Source of the DNA: Parcubacteria group bacterium
GTDB lineage: Bacteria; Patescibacteriota; Minisyncoccia; UBA6257; JACRHY01
NCBI GenBank assembly: GCA_016215765.1
Contig: JACRHY010000016.1
Coordinates: forward strand, 1 to 12,239
Length of the DNA: 12,239 bases
Direction of reading: 5' to 3'
The number at the start of each line of letters is the position of its first letter. Position 1 is the first letter of the stretch. Below, one piece after another: positions 1 through 5,984 of the stretch. The notes beneath the pieces were generated by a model. That model made no database searches, was not told where the DNA came from, and saw only the letters and a list, made by a program, of their open reading frames with translations. The position numbers and the translations under genes were made by a program.

Positions 1-154
1 TATTATGTTCTTTATGCCAATCCAATATTTTCAACCTTTGTTTCGCTTGTTCGCTTAGATTGCCTGCCAAGAAAGCTGAACGAGCTATTGAAATCGCTCC
101 CGGCAGGACATAGCCGTATATTGTCATATGTCTGCCAGCATCTCTGCCTTGCAT
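1..154 (-). CDS. Probable integrase/transposase (IS481-like), N-terminal fragment cut by window edge
   Basis: Reading the minus strand from an ATG at 154 gives 51 residues with no stop before the window edge. The later part (around residues 29-51: FLAGNLSEQAKQRLKILDWH...) resembles the N-terminal segment of the helix-turn-helix plus DDE integrases common in Patescibacteria, where '.LS.QAK.RLK.LDWY..HG' leads into the recognition helix-turn-helix. A second in-frame ATG at 127 (MTIYGYVLPG) is an equally possible start; neither has a clear ribosome-binding site. The catalytic domain lies outside the window, so whether the gene is intact cannot be seen. It is divergent from dop, so the two share the 155-292 spacer. 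Family assignment rests on recalled sequence resemblance only. Confidence 0.45.
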   Translation of the reverse strand, partial: MQGRDAGRHMTIYGYVLPGAISIARSAFLAGNLSEQAKQRLKILDWHKEHN

Positions 155-206
155 AATCTTTTTCAATGCCTTGGGTGGATAGTATCATATGAACCAGCGC
201 ATTTTA

Positions 207-235
207 TTGACAGAGAGATAAACGGGGACTATCGT
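207..235 (+). promoter_or_regulatory. Candidate sigma70-type promoter for dop-pup
   Basis: There is a perfect -35 hexamer TTGACA (207-212), a 17-base spacer and TATCGT (230-235), a 4/6 match to the -10 consensus. The predicted start near 242 leaves a leader of about 50 bases before the dop ATG. It is the only good -35 box noticed in the window; the other promoters are of the extended -10 kind. A TATAAC at 265-270 is a weaker alternative. Confidence 0.45.
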
Positions 236-292
236 AAATTCAAAGAACCTTGAAAAATACCTAATATAACCGATGACGGGAAGGAGCGTTTT

Positions 293-1822
293 ATGGAAAA
301 GGACCGGTTTCTGATGGGGACGGAAACGGAGTACGCGTCCATCGTGTCCGATCAAAAGGCGCCTACCGACATTAAGGACTTGGCGTTGTGTCTGAAAATC
401 GTTCAAAAGGAAACGCGGGCATTCGCGCCGCAGCCAGCCGAGTTTTTTCACTGGCAGCGACGCGAGCCGCATCAGTTTCCCGAAAAGGACGTGCGCGCTT
501 TCGCGGCGATTCTGAAAAATCGCGCTTTGCGGAAAAAATTTGAGAGACAGGAGGGAATTGACGCGGATAACCGGCTGTTTTGCGAATTGGGAATGGTGAC
601 GCCGGAAGGGGGGCGTGCCTATATTGATTTGAGGCACATTGAATACGCGACGCCCGAGTGCGCCGATCCTTACGAACTAATCCGCTGTGAGAGACATTTC
701 GCCGCCGTTCTGGCGCGAGCGCAGGAGCGGTTTTTGGGGGAAACGGGAAGAAGGATATTTTTCTTCAAAAATAACAGCGACGGGAGAGGAAACAGTTATT
801 CCCACCATCTTAATTTTTGCCTGCCGCGGCCGCTGTTTGAGAGGATGGTTTTTTCCGAGCATAGCGTTGAAGCGGCGGCTTGGGCGACTTTTTTGGCGAC
901 GAGCGTCATTTTTGCCGGTACCGGCAAAATCGGCTCCGAAAACGAAAAGCCGTCCTGCGATTTTCAGATCAGCCAGCGGGCGGATTTTTTCGGGCATCTG
1001 CTGCATAGTCCGGAAACGACTTCCGGACAACGGGCGTTGATTAACACGAGAGACGAACCGCTGGCCGATCCGGAAAAATACGGGCGGCTGCACGTCATTT
1101 TTGACGACACGCCGATGGCCGACACGACGCTTTTTTTGTCGGTCGGCACGAAAGCGCTGGTTCTGAAAATGCTGGAAGACAAAAAATGCTTTGCGAAAAT
1201 GCCGGTTCTCGGCGACCCGCTCGGCGACTTGACCGCGATATCGCGCGATCTTGATTGCGCGAAAAAATACGGATTTCGCGGAGGAGCGGAGATGACCGCC
1301 GCGGAATATCAGCTTGCGGTTTGGCGGCTGGCGCGCGATTTTTTCCAGGGCGCCAAAGCGGCCTGGATCGGCGATTTGCTGGAAATGTGGGGAGAAGTCG
1401 CGCGCGAAATCGGACGCGACCCCCTGCGGCTGAAGGAATGGCTGGACTGGCCGTTCAAACTGTCGCTTCTTCAAAAAAGCGACCATGATTTCAGCGATGG
1501 CGGAGCGAAGGCGATTGATCTTCTTTATCACGGCGTTGATCCCGAAGTTGGTGTCTTCTTGAAAAAAGAAGCGAAGGGGATCGTGAAACGGCTGGTCAAA
1601 GACGGTTCCGCGCCGGTCGTCAAAGGCACCAGGGCTTTCTTTCGCGGATTTTTAGTGCGGGAGAAAAGCCATTTACTGCGGGATCTCAGCTGGGAAACCG
1701 CCGTTTTTCACGACAAGTCGCGGCCGTTATTGATGGATCCCTTTTTGGATGAAAAGGATTTGTCGCGGATTTTGTCCGAAGAAAAAACCAACCATCGCGT
1801 TGAAGAAAGGGGCGTGAAATGA
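293..1822 (+). CDS. dop: Dop-like Pup deamidase/depupylase
   Basis: This 509-residue member of the Dop/PafA (carboxylate-amine ligase, glutamine-synthetase-like) fold is assigned as Dop, which hydrolyses Pup-substrate isopeptide bonds and, where needed, deamidates Pup-Gln. The N-terminal ATP/Mg motif is GTETEY (residues 9-14). The catalytic Asp is D112 in YIDLRHIEYATPEC. Other family signatures are FFKNNSDGRGNSY (157-169), NTRDEPLAD (251-259) and RLHV (265-268). Three things favour Dop over PafA: a long segment between the first strand and the catalytic Asp (about 44-105), where Dop carries its regulatory loop; the C-domain motif LDWPFKL (384-390); and TRAFFRG...LSWETAVF (446-472), which matches Dop TRAYFRG...ASWDSVIF. 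The usual HEN triad reads HLN (172-174). AAGGAG at 281-286, six bases from the ATG, supports the start. Its stop overlaps the pup start (ATGA). Confidence 0.85.
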   Translation: MEKDRFLMGTETEYASIVSDQKAPTDIKDLALCLKIVQKETRAFAPQPAEFFHWQRREPHQFPEKDVRAFAAILKNRALRKKFERQEGIDADNRLFCELGMVTPEGGRAYIDLRHIEYATPECADPYELIRCERHFAAVLARAQERFLGETGRRIFFFKNNSDGRGNSYSHHLNFCLPRPLFERMVFSEHSVEAAAWATFLATSVIFAGTGKIGSENEKPSCDFQISQRADFFGHLLHSPETTSGQRALINTRDEPLADPEKYGRLHVIFDDTPMADTTLFLSVGTKALVLKMLEDKKCFAKMPVLGDPLGDLTAISRDLDCAKKYGFRGGAEMTAAEYQLAVWRLARDFFQGAKAAWIGDLLEMWGEVAREIGRDPLRLKEWLDWPFKLSLLQKSDHDFSDGGAKAIDLLYHGVDPEVGVFLKKEAKGIVKRLVKDGSAPVVKGTRAFFRGFLVREKSHLLRDLSWETAVFHDKSRPLLMDPFLDEKDLSRILSEEKTNHRVEERGVK

Positions 1823-1986
1823 AAAAGAGCGAAAGAAAGAAAAAGAAGGACAAAAAAAAGTTCACGAAAGGGAAGGAAATTCTGGACGACGTTCTGGATA
1901 AGATTGAACAGGACGAAGACCTGAAAGAGACCGAGGCCATCGGCCTGGAGCTGATCAAGCGCAATATTCAGAATCCCGGCGAGTAA
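1819..1986 (+). CDS. pup: Pup-like protein modifier (Pup/UBact type)
   Basis: This 55-residue ORF is too short for most gene callers. It begins with ATG overlapping the dop stop as ATGA, so it is probably translationally coupled, and AAAGGGG lies about seven to eight bases upstream. The first ~19 residues are a strongly basic, probably disordered tail with about 11 Lys. Residues 20-35 (EILDDVLDKIEQDEDL) resemble the conserved LDD(V/I)LD-I core that forms the Mpa/ARC-binding helix of Pup. The C-terminus is IKRNIQNPGE, corresponding to the Pup end YVQKGG(E/Q). It ends in Gly-Glu, so the gamma-carboxylate needed for isopeptide bond formation is encoded directly and no deamidation should be required. 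The -3 residue is Pro rather than Gly. Position between dop and pafA makes the assignment strong despite low sequence identity. Gram-negative and CPR homologues have been called UBact. Confidence 0.85.
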   Translation: MKKSERKKKKDKKKFTKGKEILDDVLDKIEQDEDLKETEAIGLELIKRNIQNPGE

Positions 1987-2004
1987 CTTTCGGGTGACTT
2001 CTTG

Positions 2005-2030
2005 AAGCGGGGCGCCTGCCCCGCTTTTTT
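2005..2030 (+). terminator. Intrinsic terminator/attenuator between pup and pafA
   Basis: AGCGGGGC (2006-2013) pairs perfectly with GCCCCGCT (2018-2025) around the tetraloop GCCT, extended by an A2005-T2026 pair, and a run of six T follows (2025-2030). This is a textbook Rho-independent hairpin. It lies within a unidirectional cassette and ends two bases before the pafA Shine-Dalgarno. It could end most dop-pup transcripts while letting some read through into pafA. Confidence 0.8.
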
Positions 2031-2032
2031 CC

Positions 2033-2043
2033 AAAGGAGGTGA
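2033..2043 (+). promoter_or_regulatory. Full-length Shine-Dalgarno that sets the pafA start
   Basis: AAAGGAGGTGA is a perfect match to the anti-SD of 16S rRNA. The longest open frame begins at GTG 2040, but that codon lies inside the SD. The in-frame GTG at 2049 is eight bases beyond GGAGG and gives an N-terminus (MIVGSEHELYG) of the length normal for PafA. Confidence 0.8.
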
Positions 2044-2048
2044 TACGC

Positions 2049-3605
2049 GTGATTGTCGGGAGCGAGCACGAGCTTTACGGAGCTTTGCGGATTGACAACG
2101 TCGGCATAGAATCGGCTTTTGAGGCGCAGCGAGCGGAACAGCTTGCTTGCGTCGGCGCTTTTTTGAAGGCCTTAAACGGCCATTACGGCGCTTGTTTCGC
2201 GTCCAGTCAGAGCCATACGCGCGATTTCAACGCGTTTACTCTCAACGGGTTTCGCTTTTATCGCGATCTTGACCATCTGGAAATCGCGTCTCCGGAATGC
2301 GCGAGCGCGCGGGATCTTCTGAAGTGGGAAAAAGCCGGCGAGGCGATGCTGGAACTTTTAATTCGCGAAGTCAACCGGACAATTCAGCCGAATCGCCTGA
2401 TACTATGCAAGAAAAATTGCGATTTCGGCGGCAACAGTTTCGGCGCTCACGAATCGTATCAGTTGACGGACATCAGCGTCGCGGCGGGAGAGGATCGGCT
2501 TTTATGCTGGGCGAAGTATCTCAAAAGAACCGTTCCGTTTTTCGCCAGCTCCCCCATTGTTACCGGCGCCGGCCACGTTAATGGCGGGACGCATCGCTAC
2601 CTGATTTCCCATCGGGGCGCCATTACCGCTCACGTGGTCAGCGACTCCGCTCATCGGGTGAGATTGGAAGAGGAAGAACTTTTGGTCGGCCTTAAGCCGA
2701 TATTCATGATTCGCGGGGGCGATGCGGATTTGGTCGGCGCGCCGCACTGCCGGATTCAGGTGGTTTTTCGGGACGGCAATATGGCCGATTGGAGCATTTA
2801 CCTGAAATACGGAGTGACGCGGCTGATTTTGCGGATGTTACAGGAGGGATTTTTCCAGTACGCTTCCCGATCGCTGGCGTTTGAGAGTGAAGAGAGGGCC
2901 GTAATCGCGCTCAACGCTTTTTCCTCTGATCCGACCGGCCAGGTAAAAGCGCGCTTGTTTTTCCGCGGCGATTTTGTTTTGATGACGGCGCTTGAAATTC
3001 AGAAAGTTTATCTTGAATGGGCGGAAAGTTTCGCCGGCAAAAACCGCATGACCGCCGAAGAAATGGACATTATCCGAAAATGGAGATTTGTTCTCTGGGC
3101 GCTTGAAAATGACGCCGAAGCGCTGGAAGACAAACTGGATTACAAAATCAAGGAGAAGATATTGAACCGCTCCTTCGCCCGTTACGGACTGACCCTGAAA
3201 AACTACCGCGGTTCCGCCAAAAGAACCGCGCTGGAAGACGAGTGGCGGATGCTTGATCTGGCTTATCACGATTTAAGCGGCGGACCGAGAAGCTGGCGTG
3301 ATTTGGCGCAGCGGGGCGCGATAGCGAGAATCGCGACCGATAAAGAAATCGCTTTTGCCTGCGCCAATCCTCCGCCGAATACCCGCGCGGCTTGGCGGGG
3401 GGCGATCCTTAAGGAGGTCAAGCGGATGAATTTGACGATTGCGTCGCTGTTCTGGAACGAGGTGGGTTTGGCGACGCGGTCAATTTCTCCTTCCGACCTT
3501 TCCCCCAGGGTGTCCCTTAAGTGCGAAACGGCTCAATACGCCGCCGCCGCTCTTATTCGTCACCTTGGCTTGCTGAAAATCTGCGCCAACGGAGGTTTTG
3601 GGTAA
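2049..3605 (+). CDS. pafA: PafA-like Pup--protein ligase (divergent)
   Basis: The 518-residue protein is a Dop/PafA paralogue read as the ligase that uses ATP to join the Pup C-terminal Glu side chain to substrate lysines. The N-terminal Mg/ATP motif is GSEHELYG (4-11), the catalytic Asp is D73 in FYRDLDHLEIASPEC, then KKNCDFGGNSFGAHESY (121-137). The C-terminal domain (about 398-455) has MLDLAYHD, ARIATDKEIAFA and PPPNTRAAWRG, matching PafA LDLAYHD...ARVTTDEEIAEA...PPQTTRARLRG. It lacks the long Dop-loop insertion seen in the upstream paralogue. Oddly, the segment that should read NTRDEPHAD...RLHV is replaced by MIRGGDADLVGAPHCRIQV (220-238), and HENY is HESY. It might therefore belong to a PafA2-type subfamily with altered activity. 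A terminator follows 20 bases after the stop. Confidence 0.75.
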   Translation: MIVGSEHELYGALRIDNVGIESAFEAQRAEQLACVGAFLKALNGHYGACFASSQSHTRDFNAFTLNGFRFYRDLDHLEIASPECASARDLLKWEKAGEAMLELLIREVNRTIQPNRLILCKKNCDFGGNSFGAHESYQLTDISVAAGEDRLLCWAKYLKRTVPFFASSPIVTGAGHVNGGTHRYLISHRGAITAHVVSDSAHRVRLEEEELLVGLKPIFMIRGGDADLVGAPHCRIQVVFRDGNMADWSIYLKYGVTRLILRMLQEGFFQYASRSLAFESEERAVIALNAFSSDPTGQVKARLFFRGDFVLMTALEIQKVYLEWAESFAGKNRMTAEEMDIIRKWRFVLWALENDAEALEDKLDYKIKEKILNRSFARYGLTLKNYRGSAKRTALEDEWRMLDLAYHDLSGGPRSWRDLAQRGAIARIATDKEIAFACANPPPNTRAAWRGAILKEVKRMNLTIASLFWNEVGLATRSISPSDLSPRVSLKCETAQYAAAALIRHLGLLKICANGGFG

Positions 3606-3624
3606 TTCTCGCGAAGCAAAGTTT

Positions 3625-3657
3625 TCCGCCGAAGCAATTCGGCGGATTTTTATTTTT
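3625..3657 (+). terminator. Intrinsic terminator of the pupylation cassette
   Basis: TCCGCCGAA (3625-3633) pairs perfectly with TTCGGCGGA (3638-3646) across a GCAA (GNRA) tetraloop. TTTTTATTTTT follows. It lies 20 bases downstream of the pafA stop. Confidence 0.85.
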
Positions 3658-3668
3658 CCGGTTTCTAT

Positions 3669-3843
3669 GATATACTTTGAATTACAAAACTCGCTTTTAG
3701 ATAATTTTTGCCGATTTTCGTTATGAGGCGAAGTTTAGAAAAATCAGACAGTATCCATCGGATACGGCTGATTTTTCTGAGCAAGCCGAGTAGGAAATCG
3801 GTAAAAAGGGCTAAAATCGGAGTTTCGTAATTCAAAGTGATAT
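3669..3843. mobile_element. MITE-like palindromic element, copy 1, with 5-bp target duplication
   Basis: The element proper spans 3674-3838 (165 bp) and has no ORF. Its ends are inverted repeats: ACTTTGAATTACAAAACT on the left and the complement of ACTTTGAATTACGAAACTC on the right. Direct repeats GATAT (3669-3673 and 3839-3843) flank it, as expected for a transposition target duplication. The inside is also palindromic: 3705-3717 pairs with 3795-3807, AGAAAAATCAG (3737-3747) with 3768-3778, and GTATCC (3751-3756) with GGATAC (3760-3765). The whole DNA could therefore extrude as one long cruciform or hairpin. The ends match those of the second copy at 5978-6123, although the centres differ. 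No transposase with such ends is visible in the window. Confidence 0.75.
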
Positions 3844-3846
3844 ATT
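3838..3846 (+). promoter_or_regulatory. Extended -10 promoter rebuilt at the right end of the palindromic element
   Basis: TGATATATT (TG, one base, TATATT) ends six bases before the ATG at 3853, so transcription would start at or next to the start codon (leaderless). Its leading T is the last base of the inserted element and GATAT is the duplicated target. No -35 match is seen, as is usual for extended -10 promoters. Confidence 0.55.
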
Positions 3847-3852
3847 AAAAAC

Positions 3853-5244
3853 ATGTTTTGGAGATTTTTCGTCATTCTACTCATTTTTTCCGCTTTCCCG
3901 ATTTTGCTTCTGTTTCCGATTCTGGCGTCGGCGCAAAACTGGCTCGGGGAAGCGGCGCAGGGCGGGTTCGGGTTGGTTTCTTGTTCCGGCCCTCAATGCA
4001 CCATTTGCGACCTTCTAAAAACCGGCAGCAATATCATTAATTTTTTCATCAAACTCGCCATTCCTCTCGCCGTGATTTTCATCATTTACGGCGGATTTAT
4101 GATAATGACCGCCGGTCCATCGGAGTCAAGAGCCGGAGAAGGGCGGAAAGTTTTGACTTCAGCGGTTGTCGGTATCGCGATTGTCCTGGGATCGTGGCTT
4201 ATTTTAAACACCGTTTTTCTGATTTTAAACGCTCAAACGCCGACTCCCTGGAATAAAATCCAGTGCGCCGCCTCGGGGCCGGATTTCGGGAAGCTTGAAG
4301 TCGGGAGAGAAACCGGGCTAAGCGCAACGGCCAGCGACGAAATTATTCAGTCCGCGGGAGGCGATGCGGGAACCATTACCCGTTACGATAATAAATACGA
4401 AATTCAGGGGGGCTTTACCGAAATTTATTCCGACAGCAAAAGCTATGTTTGGAATGAAGACGGCAGTTTGACGATTACTTTTGAGCGGGGAACCCTTGTG
4501 ACGGAAAACGGCCAGACGTCGATGGAGGGCGGCGAGATAACCATTCCCGCCAAAGACGCCGAAAAGATTGATTTTGAAGAAGACGAAAACGGCTTTGGCG
4601 GCTCGCGCATCACCGTCAATGAGGGCGATTTGACCGTAAGCGGCGCGATTTTATCCCGCGAGCGCGAAACGTCTTTGGATAACGGCGGCATGGGCAGCGG
4701 CAAAACAGATGCTTCCGCCGCCCCCGTCATTCTGTCCCAGCAAACTATTAACAATGTCAATAAATACGACTCGGAAATTCAAATGGCCGCTTTGAAATAC
4801 GGCGTTCCCCCGTCGGCAGTTAAAGCGGTCATCGCCTTAGAATCGAATGGAGATCCCAACCGTCAAGGTCCCACGGGAGATTACGGCATTATGCAACTGC
4901 TACCGAAAACGGCCACGGCAATGGCGAGGGGGACGCAATATGCCAATGAAAATATTACCGGAGAATGGTTAAAAAGTCATCCGGAAGCGAGTATTGAATT
5001 AGGAACGAAGTATTTAGCAGAGCGAATAAAAGCTAACGGAGGAGACGTGACAAACGGATACGCCGGCTACAATGGAGGCACGGCTGCTACTTTGTCGAGT
5101 AAAAACTGCCCGGGATCGTTGCGCTATCAATGCGGTTATGATAACAACGCCCACACTGTTCCTAACAAGGGCTACCAGGTAACGCGGGACTACATCGGGA
5201 AGGCCAACGGTTACCAATCTCAATTCCGCCGTTACGAGCAGTAA
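3853..5244 (+). CDS. TrbC/VirB2-type pilin-like protein fused to a lytic transglycosylase
   Basis: The 463-residue protein has, in order: a signal peptide (1-27, ending ILASA-QN); a Cys-containing loop (SCSGPQCTICDLLK, 43-56); two membrane segments (about 60-86 and 102-126) with the YGGFMIMTAG...EGRKVLTSAVVGIAIVL layout of CPR TrbC/VirB2-like pilins; a beta-rich middle domain (about 160-270) of unknown family; and a soluble lytic transglycosylase domain (about 303-450). The last has catalytic Glu E330 in ALESNGDP, GIMQ (345-348) and AGYNGG (404-409). It would cleave peptidoglycan, presumably outside the cytoplasmic membrane. In type IV secretion systems VirB1 (transglycosylase) and VirB2 (pilin) are normally separate proteins. 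No SD precedes the ATG and a -10 element sits six bases upstream, so the mRNA is probably leaderless. Codon choice in the last ~130 codons is visibly richer in A/T-ending codons than the middle domain. Confidence 0.8.
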   Translation: MFWRFFVILLIFSAFPILLLFPILASAQNWLGEAAQGGFGLVSCSGPQCTICDLLKTGSNIINFFIKLAIPLAVIFIIYGGFMIMTAGPSESRAGEGRKVLTSAVVGIAIVLGSWLILNTVFLILNAQTPTPWNKIQCAASGPDFGKLEVGRETGLSATASDEIIQSAGGDAGTITRYDNKYEIQGGFTEIYSDSKSYVWNEDGSLTITFERGTLVTENGQTSMEGGEITIPAKDAEKIDFEEDENGFGGSRITVNEGDLTVSGAILSRERETSLDNGGMGSGKTDASAAPVILSQQTINNVNKYDSEIQMAALKYGVPPSAVKAVIALESNGDPNRQGPTGDYGIMQLLPKTATAMARGTQYANENITGEWLKSHPEASIELGTKYLAERIKANGGDVTNGYAGYNGGTAATLSSKNCPGSLRYQCGYDNNAHTVPNKGYQVTRDYIGKANGYQSQFRRYEQ

Positions 5245-5288
5245 TTCCTTGTAGCCAAAAAAGAGAATTTAATCATTATTTTGATTTT

Positions 5289-5741
5289 ATGTTTTTACCG
5301 TTTTTTATTTTCATCGCGTCCTTTATCGGCCTTGCCGATTCCGTTTATCTGACGATTGAACATTATCGCGGCGTGGCGGCGTTTTGTTTGGTAACGGCCG
5401 GTTGTGACAAAGTGCTGACCAGCGCTTATTCCGAAATCGTCGGAATTCCGCTGGCTCTTCTCGGCGTCGTTTTTTATTCGGTCGCTCTGATCGCCGCCGC
5501 TTATTTTTTTTATCGCGCGAAAAACGTCCGTGTTCTGGCGGCGGCGTTTCTGCTCGCTCTCGGCGGTTTTCTTTTTTCGGTTTATTCCGTTTATCTTCAG
5601 ATAGCCGTCATTAAAGCGTTTTGTTTTTATTGTCTGGTTTCGGTATCCGCCGCAACGTTTATTTTTGTTCTGTGGTCTCTCGTGCTGGTCAAAAAGATTT
5701 TTTATCGGGAAAATTCCGTTTCCCCCCGGGATTTGGTATAA
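5289..5741 (+). CDS. VKOR-family disulfide-generating membrane protein
   Basis: This 150-residue protein has about four membrane helices (roughly 1-20, 50-75, 81-104, 108-136). It carries the vitamin K epoxide reductase signature: a loop Cys pair C33 and C39 (FCLVTAGCD) followed by SEIVGIPLALLGVVFY, then the CXXC active site CFYC (112-115) in the fourth helix. Bacterial VKORs pass electrons from a periplasmic DsbA-like thioredoxin to quinone, so exported proteins can form disulfides. No fused thioredoxin domain or DsbA partner is seen here. The exported pilin/transglycosylase just upstream contains several Cys and would be a plausible client (inference). The ATG lacks a Shine-Dalgarno sequence, and the 44-base upstream gap shows no clear promoter or terminator. 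Confidence 0.85.
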   Translation: MFLPFFIFIASFIGLADSVYLTIEHYRGVAAFCLVTAGCDKVLTSAYSEIVGIPLALLGVVFYSVALIAAAYFFYRAKNVRVLAAAFLLALGGFLFSVYSVYLQIAVIKAFCFYCLVSVSAATFIFVLWSLVLVKKIFYRENSVSPRDLV

Positions 5742-5742
5742 T
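5734..5742 (+). promoter_or_regulatory. Extended -10 promoter overlapping the VKOR stop codon
   Basis: TGGTATAAT has TG, one base and a perfect TATAAT (5737-5742). The TAA stop of the VKOR gene (5739-5741) lies inside it. Transcription would begin near 5749, just before the small ORF at 5763/5775. Confidence 0.65.
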
Positions 5743-5762
5743 GGAAAAAAGGTCGCTTAAAA

Positions 5763-5984
5763 TTGCGAAAATTTATGAAAAATCATTCTCACGATCTTAT
5801 TCATCAGCTTTCGGAGATGATGGACAGCGTTTGGCGCATAGACCGTCATTATTTGGGCGACGCTAAAACTTGCGGCGACGAATGCGTCAAAATATGGGAA
5901 AATTTGAGAAACGATCTCCAGAAGCAGTGCGAAATTTTGCAGAAATCCATTAAAAAACACTGCGCTGAAGATAAACTACTTTGA
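5763..5984 (+). CDS. Small helical Cys-containing protein, unknown function, C-terminus altered by insertion
   Basis: The frame gives 73 residues from TTG at 5763, or 69 from ATG at 5775 (MKNHSHDLIHQLSEMM...), which looks the more natural start. It is mostly charged and amphipathic with no signal peptide. Likely helices cover residues about 11-30 (LIHQLSEMMDSVWRIDRHY) and 40-66 (CVKIWENLRNDLQKQCEILQKSIKKHC). Three Cys (37, 41, 56) and a fourth near the end (C67) could bind metal or be incidental. I do not recognise a characterised family. A strong extended -10 lies just upstream and there is no clear SD. The last codon and the stop (CTT TGA) come from the left end of the inserted palindromic element. 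Removing the element and one AAACT copy restores a frame ending DKLE-TAA, so the insertion swapped the last residue from E to L. Confidence 0.65.
   Translation: MRKFMKNHSHDLIHQLSEMMDSVWRIDRHYLGDAKTCGDECVKIWENLRNDLQKQCEILQKSIKKHCAEDKLL

Noticed and set aside
233..246. Possible third copy of the palindromic-element end (CGTAAATTCAAAG)
   Set aside because: It has an extra A relative to the shared end, and no inverted partner or target duplication is nearby.
677..1531. Long minus-strand open frame of 284 codons inside dop
   Set aside because: It is antisense to a gene with clear family motifs, and its Arg/Phe/Gln-rich translation has no recognisable domain. It is a shadow caused by the GC codon pattern.
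2040..2048. GTG start at 2040 giving a three-residue longer PafA
   Set aside because: It lies inside the AAAGGAGGTGA Shine-Dalgarno; the GTG at 2049 has ideal spacing.
3668..3844. Palindrome at 3674-3838 as a transcription terminator
   Set aside because: A complete terminator already lies at 3625-3657, there is no U-tract after the palindrome, and the flanking GATAT duplication points to a mobile element.
5741..5866. ATG at 5741 starting a MEKRSLK... reading frame
   Set aside because: The ATG overlaps the -10 hexamer, so it would lie upstream of the expected transcript start, and the overlapping 5763/5775 frame gives a more protein-like helical sequence.
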